Shown: one piece after another, positions 59,288 to 64,000 of the stretch
How the letters are laid out: every line of letters begins with the position of its first letter
Numbering within the stretch: the stretch's first letter is position 1
Assembly (NCBI GenBank): GCA_028285415.1
Contig: JANQPF010000023.1
Coordinates: 62,001 to 126,000, forward strand
Source: Pseudomonadales bacterium
GTDB lineage: Bacteria; Pseudomonadota; Gammaproteobacteria; Pseudomonadales; Azotimanducaceae
DNA length: 64,000 nucleotides
Reading direction: 5' to 3'
The notes under the pieces: model-generated
Seen by the model: the letters and a program-made list of their open reading frames with translations, nothing else
Database searches by the model: none
Told to the model about the DNA's origin: nothing
Program-made: the position numbers and the translations under genes

Positions 59288-60166
59288 ATGATCGAGTACA
59301 TTCCCCGCAGCCATGCCTACTACGCCGCGCAGGGCTACAAACCCTACGCGTGGGCACACCATGACGACGTCCCGTTCGTCCAGCCGCAAAAATCCCTGAG
59401 CGAGTCCCGGCTACTCCTGATTACTACCGCCGCGCCATTTGATCCTGCCCACGGTGACCAGGGTCCGGGTGCGACCTACAACGCGGCAGCGAAGTTCTTT
59501 GCCGTGTTCAGATCCCCGGTGGCGCCCATCCCGGATCTCAGAATTTCTCACATCGGCTACGATCGTAAGCACTGTCGGGCGGAAGACCCCGCGACGTGGC
59601 TCCCGATTGCAGCGCTGGAACAAGCGCAGGCGGACGGCCGCATCGGCGAGCTCCTATCCGAGCTGGTGGGCGTGCCTACCAATCGCAGTCAGCGCATCAC
59701 GACTGAACAGGATGCACCGGCCGCACTGGCCGCGGCACGCGAGCTCGGCGCAGACGCGGCGCTGCTCGTGCCGACGTGACCCGTCTGTCATCAGACGGTC
59801 AGTCTGATTGCACGCCATCTGGAGGCAAACGGCATTCCCACCGTGATTGCGGGCTGCGCAAAGGACATTGTCGAGCATGCCGGGGTTGCGCGCTTCTGGT
59901 TCAGCAACTTTCCGCTCGGCCACTCGGCCGGCAAGCCGTTCGATCGCGATTCCCAATCGGCAACGATCAATGGCGCTCTGACCCTCCTGGATAGCGCTAG
60001 AGAGCCACGCACTACAGAAGTATCGCCGCAGCGGTGGGCGGACGACGACGCCTGGGAGCAGGACTTCTGGAGTCTGGAAGGATTGAGCGAAGCGGACATT
60101 GCTCGCTTGCAACAGGCACACGAACAGGTTCGAGCAACGGCGGCGGAAATCAAACGCAGCGACTAA
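59288..60166 (+). CDS. Selenoprotein of the glycine/proline reductase B (GrdB/PrdB) family, Sec at UGA
   Basis: 292 residues when the in-frame TGA at 59777-59779 is read as selenocysteine (residue 164). The ATG at 59288 has a GGGAGGG site. The residue sits in AALLVPT-U-PVCHQTV, i.e. a U-x-x-C redox motif as in GrdB/PrdB-type selenoproteins, and coding continues without break for 128 residues after it (RHLEANGIPTVIAGCAKDI, RFWFSNFPLGHSAGKPF). A SECIS hairpin directly follows the TGA. GrdB-like reductases of Clostridia act on glycine, betaine or proline; homologues in marine proteobacteria exist without the other subunits and have no known substrate. The host must make Sec-tRNA (selA, selB, selC, selD), which is not in this window. 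Confidence 0.92.
59777..59808 (+). promoter_or_regulatory. Bacterial SECIS element directing selenocysteine insertion
   Basis: After the UGA come ten bases, then a perfect seven-base-pair stem, ATCAGAC (59790-59796) with GTCTGAT (59802-59808), closed by the loop GGTCA. The loop starts 18 bases after the UGA, as in the E. coli fdhF element, whose SelB-binding loop also contains GGUC. An alternative, competing hairpin is CCGTCTG/CAGACGG. Confidence 0.88.
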
Positions 60167-60261
60167 CGGCCAGCCCGGAAGCGCGTTGTGTCACCTGGTT
60201 GATAGATCTCCGCGAACGAGTCGGCTAACTTCGCTCCTTCAAAGCAGCTCAAGGATTGATC

Positions 60262-61299
60262 ATGGCGAAGAAACGCATTGTCATCTGTGCGGACGGCACC
60301 TGGAACGACCCGGAGGATGAAATCCCAACCAACGTCCTGCGCGTCGCTCGCGCCATCAAACCCGCAGACAACAAAGGCGTGCAACAGGTTGTCTTCTATG
60401 ACTGGGGCGTTGGCAGCTACTACGCCGAAACACGCGGCGGCATCAGCGGCCTCGGCATGGAAAAGAACATTCAGGACGGCTACCGCTTCATCGTGCAGAA
60501 CTTCGATCCGGGCGACGAAATCTACATGTTTGGCTATAGCCGCGGTGCATACACGATCCGCGCGTTGGCCGGCATGTTGAACAAATGCGGAATTCTCAAA
60601 AAATCCAACGCGGCGCTGATTCCCGATGCGTTCGACTTCTACAAAGTGAAAAAACACAAGCCGAGTTCGGCCGCAGCCGGCCAATGGCGCAAAAAACATT
60701 CCGTGGGTGGCACCGGACGCGGCGAGGTGAACTACGTTGGCGTCTGGGACACCGTCGGCGCGCTTGGCATCCCAACCCGCTCTCTGGCGTTTGTCGAAGA
60801 ACGTGATCTTTTCTTCGATCCGATCCTCGGCAGCAACGTCAAGTGCGCCCGCCATGCGGTTGCCATCGACGAGAAACGCGGCGACTTCAAACCCACGCTC
60901 TGGGAAGAGTATGAGGCTGAGACCGTCAAGCAGGTCTGGTTTGCGGGCGTGCATGGCGATATCGGCGGCGGCGCAAAGGCGAACAAAGACCGGCAAACCG
61001 GCCTGCGGAAACACCTGAGCGACGTGGCGCTGTCATGGCTCGTCCAGGAGGCGGACCTCGAGGGATTGAAGTTCGAGCCCTTCCTGGTCGGCGGCACACA
61101 GCAGCATCACAGGCTGAAACCCAATCGCTCTTATAAAGGGTTTTACAAGGTACTCGGCAAACACATCCGCGGGATACCCACGAAAGAACGCGTGCACGAA
61201 TCCGTCCGCAAACGCTACAACAGCGATCCGGACTATCGTCCGAAACCGCTCACCGAGTGGCTGGCCGCCAACGGCGGGCAGTGGCAGGTCGAGCCGTGA
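60262..61299 (+). CDS. DUF2235 alpha/beta-hydrolase protein (T6SS effector-like phospholipase domain)
   Basis: 345 residues from the ATG at 60262 with AAGGA upstream. The family opens with KRIVICADGTWNDPEDEIPT, then QQVVFYDWGVGSYYAETRGG, YRFIVQNFDPGDEIYMFGYS and the nucleophile motif GYSRGAYTIRALAGML. VNYVGVWDTVGALGIP and WFAGVHGDIGGGA carry the probable acid and His. Relatives include Tle1-type phospholipase effectors of type VI secretion, but no vgrG, immunity or adaptor gene is nearby, so a housekeeping hydrolase role is more likely. It lies 95 bases after the selenoprotein gene on the same strand. Confidence 0.9.
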   Translation: MAKKRIVICADGTWNDPEDEIPTNVLRVARAIKPADNKGVQQVVFYDWGVGSYYAETRGGISGLGMEKNIQDGYRFIVQNFDPGDEIYMFGYSRGAYTIRALAGMLNKCGILKKSNAALIPDAFDFYKVKKHKPSSAAAGQWRKKHSVGGTGRGEVNYVGVWDTVGALGIPTRSLAFVEERDLFFDPILGSNVKCARHAVAIDEKRGDFKPTLWEEYEAETVKQVWFAGVHGDIGGGAKANKDRQTGLRKHLSDVALSWLVQEADLEGLKFEPFLVGGTQQHHRLKPNRSYKGFYKVLGKHIRGIPTKERVHESVRKRYNSDPDYRPKPLTEWLAANGGQWQVEP

Positions 61300-61370
61300 G
61301 CCAGTCTTGGACGGCTGGCACCTGCCCCTCTCTGACCGCGATGGCATTGGACTCATTTTCACCATTTATT

Positions 61371-61388
61371 TATTGACCAACCAATATT
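61371..61388. promoter_or_regulatory. Candidate operator upstream of the LLM/TetR operon
   Basis: TATTGACCAACCAATATT contains ATTG and CAAT arms separated by six bases. It resembles in reverse the site at 59209. It lies directly before the ATGs at 61389/61392 and about 40 bases before the preferred TTG start, where a repressor site would be expected. The TetR gene is third in the operon. Confidence 0.4.
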
Positions 61389-61427
61389 ATGATGTCGCAG
61401 CCGAACCAACAGCTGCGGAGACTACAC

Positions 61428-61766
61428 TTGGCCAATAAACACCTGGTTCTCATCCTCACCGAACCCACCGAGGGCATGGAGGCGGAATACAACGATTACT
61501 ACGAAAATCTGCACCTGGGTGAAGTACTCGCCACCACCCAGCTGACTTCCGCCCAGCGATTCAAGCTGACCGGAGAAGCCGGCGAAGGCTGTCCGCTGCC
61601 GTATCTTGCCGTCTACGAGAGCGACGCTGACAGTGCCGAAGAGATCATCAACGACCTCAACGAAACCCGCGCCCGGCGCCAGCAGAGCGACGCGCTGAAC
61701 CGGCGCACCGGTCGCGTGTGGGTCTTCGAAGCCACCGGGCCGAAGCACACCCAGGGCGCGTCGTGA
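61428..61766 (+). CDS. Small dimeric alpha/beta-barrel protein (EthD-like)
   Basis: 112 residues from the TTG at 61428, chosen because GGAG precedes it, because relatives begin near ANKHLVLIL, and because the upstream ATGs overlap a likely operator. The ferredoxin-like fold appears as HLVLILTEPTEGMEAEYNDY, YENLHLGEVLATTQLTSAQR and PYLAVYESDADSAEEIINDL. These small proteins form dimers that bind or open rings of hydrophobic compounds. Its stop overlaps the GTG of the luciferase-like gene (GTGA), so the two products are probably used together. Confidence 0.8.
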   Translation: MANKHLVLILTEPTEGMEAEYNDYYENLHLGEVLATTQLTSAQRFKLTGEAGEGCPLPYLAVYESDADSAEEIINDLNETRARRQQSDALNRRTGRVWVFEATGPKHTQGAS

Positions 61767-62635
61767 CCCCGTTCGGCATCCACTTCCCCCAGGCTGAGAT
61801 CGGTGCGGACTTTCGCGTCATCCGCGATTTTGTCCAGCAGGCGGAAGCGCTCGGCTACGATCACATCAACGTCCCGGACCACGTTTTGCAGACGCGTACG
61901 CCGCGGGGCGATTTTCCCGCAGCGGCTGCCTATACGACGGAGTTTCCGCACCATGAGGTCATGACGCTGCTCGGCTTCATGGCGGGAATCACCGAGCGGC
62001 TCGTTCTGAAGACGGCCGTGCTCATCCTGCCGCAGCGCCAGGCGGTTCTCGTCGCCAAGCAGGCGGCAGAGCTCGACGTTTTGAGCGGCGGCAGGGTGCA
62101 GCTTGGCGTCGGGCTCGGCTGGAACGAGCCCGAGTACGTGGCCCTCGACATGAACTTCAAGAACCGTGCAAAACGCTTCGTCGAGCAGATCGAGGTGTGT
62201 CGTCTCCTTTGGACCGAACAGCACCCCACATTCAACGGCACCTGGCACGAATTCGAAGACGCGGGTCTCGCCCCGATGCCCATCCAGCGGCCCATACCCG
62301 TCTGGGTCGGTGCATTTGCAGAGCCCGCCATCGTGCGGGCGGCCGCCATTGCCGACGGCTGGCAGGCGATGCTGCCGATGCCGGACGACAATGCGAAAGT
62401 CACGTTTGCAAAATTCAAAAGCGCGGTCGAGGACAACGGACGCGATCCCGCGGACGTGGGTATTGAAGCGACCATATTCACCCGCGAGCTGGACCCACAG
62501 GCCTGGCTGACGCAGGCGCGGCGCTGGCTCGAGATTGGCGCCACCCAGATCATGTTTCGCCCACAGGGCGAGTTTTCGTTCATCAAGGAAGCAACCGAAG
62601 CGTATGCCAGGTTGCTCAACGAGCTGCGCGGTTGA
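61763..62635 (+). CDS. Luciferase-like (LLM class) oxidoreductase
   Basis: 290 residues from the GTG at 61763, which overlaps the previous stop. FGIHFPQAEIGADFRVIRDF, AEALGYDHINVPDHVLQTRT, LILPQRQAVLVAKQAAELDV and VQLGVGLGWNEPEYVALDMN are the conserved luciferase-like parts, and PIPVWVGAFAEPAIVRAAAI follows. It is similar in layout to the protein encoded at 55251. FMN- or F420-dependence is not certain. It belongs to an operon of an EthD-like protein, this enzyme, a TetR regulator and a nitroreductase. Confidence 0.9.
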   Translation: MTPFGIHFPQAEIGADFRVIRDFVQQAEALGYDHINVPDHVLQTRTPRGDFPAAAAYTTEFPHHEVMTLLGFMAGITERLVLKTAVLILPQRQAVLVAKQAAELDVLSGGRVQLGVGLGWNEPEYVALDMNFKNRAKRFVEQIEVCRLLWTEQHPTFNGTWHEFEDAGLAPMPIQRPIPVWVGAFAEPAIVRAAAIADGWQAMLPMPDDNAKVTFAKFKSAVEDNGRDPADVGIEATIFTRELDPQAWLTQARRWLEIGATQIMFRPQGEFSFIKEATEAYARLLNELRG

Positions 62636-62641
62636 TCGACT

Positions 62642-63262
62642 ATGGCTGAAACAGCAAAAAAACGACGGACACAGGAAGAACGGAAGGCCGAATCGGAACG
62701 CGAGATTGTCCGCGCAGCCTCCAAACTCTTCGCTGAGCAAGGCTATCTGCGAACGACATTGAACGAGGTCGGCAAAGCAGCGGGCTACACCGGCGGGCTC
62801 GTCAGCCACCGTTTCGGCTCGAAAGAGGGCTTACTGCGCGCGGTCGTCAAAAACGCAACGGGCCGCTTTCAGGCTGATCAGATGGGCTCAGCCATCAGCG
62901 AAGAAAGCGCCCAGCAGTCGCTCGACAACTACATCGAAATTTATCTGACCGAGGTCACGCTCCGCGAAGGCCACATGCGCACCCTCTACGTCATCATGGG
63001 CGAGGCGCTCGCGGCGGTGCCCGAAGTCGAGGAGGAAATCTCCCGTCTGAACGACGGCGTGCGCAAAGTGATTGCGAGCATCGTGCAACGCGGCATCGAC
63101 AACAAAGAGTTTCGCCCGGAAGTAAGTCCACAAATCTCTGCGGTGCTGATCCTGGGCATGCTCCGCGGCGTCGTCATGCAATACCTCGCCGACCGCAAAG
63201 CGTTCAACATGAAAAAGCTGCTCCCGGCCGTACAGCGGGCGGCGGTGGAGGGTCTCAAGTGA
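62642..63262 (+). CDS. TetR-family transcriptional regulator
   Basis: 206 residues. The start MAETAKKRRTQEERKAESER is a basic tail; the helix-turn-helix is REIVRAASKLFAEQGYLRTT, LNEVGKAAGYTGGLVSHRFG and SKEGLLRAVVKNATGRFQAD. The ligand domain ends with LILGMLRGVVMQYLADRKAF, usual for TetR regulators of acyl-CoA or lipid catabolism. It is inside the operon it probably controls, and the motif TTGACCAACCAAT upstream of the operon is a candidate binding site. The stop overlaps the start region of the nitroreductase gene. Confidence 0.93.
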   Translation: MAETAKKRRTQEERKAESEREIVRAASKLFAEQGYLRTTLNEVGKAAGYTGGLVSHRFGSKEGLLRAVVKNATGRFQADQMGSAISEESAQQSLDNYIEIYLTEVTLREGHMRTLYVIMGEALAAVPEVEEEISRLNDGVRKVIASIVQRGIDNKEFRPEVSPQISAVLILGMLRGVVMQYLADRKAFNMKKLLPAVQRAAVEGLK

Positions 63263-63927
63263 TGAACGTTACCGACGCCGTCCGCGCACGTCGCACGACC
63301 CGTGGTTTTCTGCCGGACCCCGTTCCCGAGGCGGTGATACGCGAGGTGCTCGAAGTAGCGCGATACGCACCATCGAACAGCAATACGCAACCATGGCACA
63401 TTGCCGTCGTGTCGGGCGCGGCGCGCGAGCGTCTGCAGAACGCCATTTTCGCCGAGATCAACGCCGGCAAGACACCCTACCCGACCTGGCCTTCCGGCGG
63501 CGTCGGCCTGAAGGGAGAATACAAAGACCGCCAGCGTGCCTGCGGCTTCGGCTACTACGCCACCATGGGCGTCGACCGTGACGACGCAGAGGGTCGTCGC
63601 GAGCTTCTTTTGAAGAACTGGGAGTTTTTCGGCGCTCCCCATGCGGCGTTTCTTTCGATGCCGGAGACGATGCACCGCGCAAACGCGCTCGACCTCGGCA
63701 TTTTCCTGCAGACGTTCATGCTTCTGTTGACCGAGCGCGGCCTTGCTGCCTGCCCGCAAGGCGCCCTCGGCAGCTACCCAGGGCCCGTGCGTGAGATTGC
63801 CGATGTCCCGGCAGGTAACGCCATTCTCTGCGGCGTCTCGTTCGGCTATGCCGACACGGCGGCGAAAATAAACACCGTGCACATGGACAGGGAACCGATC
63901 GAGAGAATCAGCTCGTTTACGTCGTAG
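63262..63927 (+). CDS. Nitroreductase-family FMN oxidoreductase
   Basis: 221 residues from the ATG at 63262; a GTG three bases earlier is also possible and has slightly better spacing to GGAGG. The nitroreductase fold shows from VTDAVRARRTTRGFLPDPVP, VLEVARYAPSNSNTQPWHIA and the C-terminal GYADTAAKINTVHMDREPI. LGIFLQTFMLLLTERGLAACPQGA is the central helix and FMN-binding part. The enzyme reduces nitro groups, quinones or other acceptors with NAD(P)H. It ends the four-gene operon. Confidence 0.92.
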   Translation: MNVTDAVRARRTTRGFLPDPVPEAVIREVLEVARYAPSNSNTQPWHIAVVSGAARERLQNAIFAEINAGKTPYPTWPSGGVGLKGEYKDRQRACGFGYYATMGVDRDDAEGRRELLLKNWEFFGAPHAAFLSMPETMHRANALDLGIFLQTFMLLLTERGLAACPQGALGSYPGPVREIADVPAGNAILCGVSFGYADTAAKINTVHMDREPIERISSFTS

Positions 63928-63975
63928 CGGCAAGCCCCCATAATTTGCCGGACTCTTTCAAGCCGGATCGCTAAC

Positions 63976-64000
63976 ATGGATCTCTACACATCTTCCCCGG
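63976..64000 (+). CDS. Possible start of a further gene (cut by the window end)
   Basis: An ATG 48 bases after the nitroreductase stop opens the frame MDLYTSSP and is cut by the window edge. The start resembles the N-terminus of some GST-like proteins, but eight residues are too few for a call. A partial ribosome site (CCGGA) precedes it. Confidence 0.25.

Noticed and set aside
59777-59779. Stop codon as evidence of a pseudogene in the GrdB/PrdB-like gene
   Set aside because: The coding frame continues cleanly, the codon sits at the known Sec position, and a SECIS hairpin follows at the right distance.
61613-62809. 398-codon minus-strand frame opposite the second luciferase-like gene
   Set aside because: It crosses three real plus-strand genes and has no family features.

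Overview
The window is a GC-rich chromosomal segment from a Gram-negative bacterium, most likely a free-living, marine- or sediment-type gammaproteobacterium. The inference rests on outer-membrane beta-barrel and lipoprotein genes, Tat and Sec signal peptides, an AroG-type DAHP synthase with a typical N-terminus, RecQ with an HRDC domain, grxC, and an abundance of CaiB/BaiF, SDR, luciferase-like and thiolase/DUF35 genes of the kind seen in lipid, steroid or xenobiotic degraders. I saw no rRNA, tRNA, insertion sequence, phage gene or CRISPR array. Gene density is high.

Layout. 1-7.9 kb: the start of a PAS protein; a thiolase-like/DUF35 pair; a methyltransferase, DAHP synthase and group II truncated globin; two CaiB/BaiF CoA-transferases with a small partner; an SRPBCC protein. 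8-10.6 kb: a Tat-exported SoxC/SorA-type molybdoenzyme, a cytochrome c and an SDR, all translationally overlapping. 10.6-13.6 kb: macro-domain protein, MFS exporter, adenine deaminase-type enzyme.

13.6-26.5 kb is the most remarkable part: two divergent operons that share a 530-base spacer. Leftward are a mono-haem secreted protein, a large lipoprotein with two CxxCH modules and a LamG domain, a Tat-exported protein of unknown function, and a Zn-ribbon/SAM-methyltransferase/PqqD-like fusion. Rightward are a membrane protein with two His-x13-His pairs (predicted di-haem b), a 21-haem cytochrome c, a 7-haem cytochrome c, a TPR plus beta-barrel outer-membrane protein and a lipoprotein, with every junction overlapping. 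Together these look like a complete, apparently undescribed electron conduit from the quinone pool through the periplasm to the outer membrane.

26.5-34.3 kb: small acidic protein, RecQ, D-aminoacylase-type amidohydrolase, a 57-residue DUF6435-like protein, a secreted TPR protein, a tandem-LCCL protein and a group I truncated globin. 34.3-38 kb: a small membrane protein, an ECF sigma factor of the X6/TIGR02999 type and a Ser/Thr kinase with TPRs, in one operon. 38-46.8 kb: AraC regulator, glutaredoxin, a disulfide reductase-like flavoprotein without the usual His-Glu dyad, HxlR and TetR regulators with divergent flavoprotein genes, GMC oxidoreductase and a GST-like protein. 46.9-54.3 kb: a secreted PQQ/WD40-like protein whose 5' end looks frameshifted, a secreted protein, a CadC-type regulator and a TPR protein.

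54.3-64 kb: a catabolic neighbourhood of alpha/beta hydrolases, two luciferase-like oxidoreductases, SDRs, a nitroreductase and a TetR regulator. It contains a selenoprotein of the GrdB/PrdB family: an in-frame UGA followed by a textbook bacterial SECIS hairpin, which simple gene calling would split in two.
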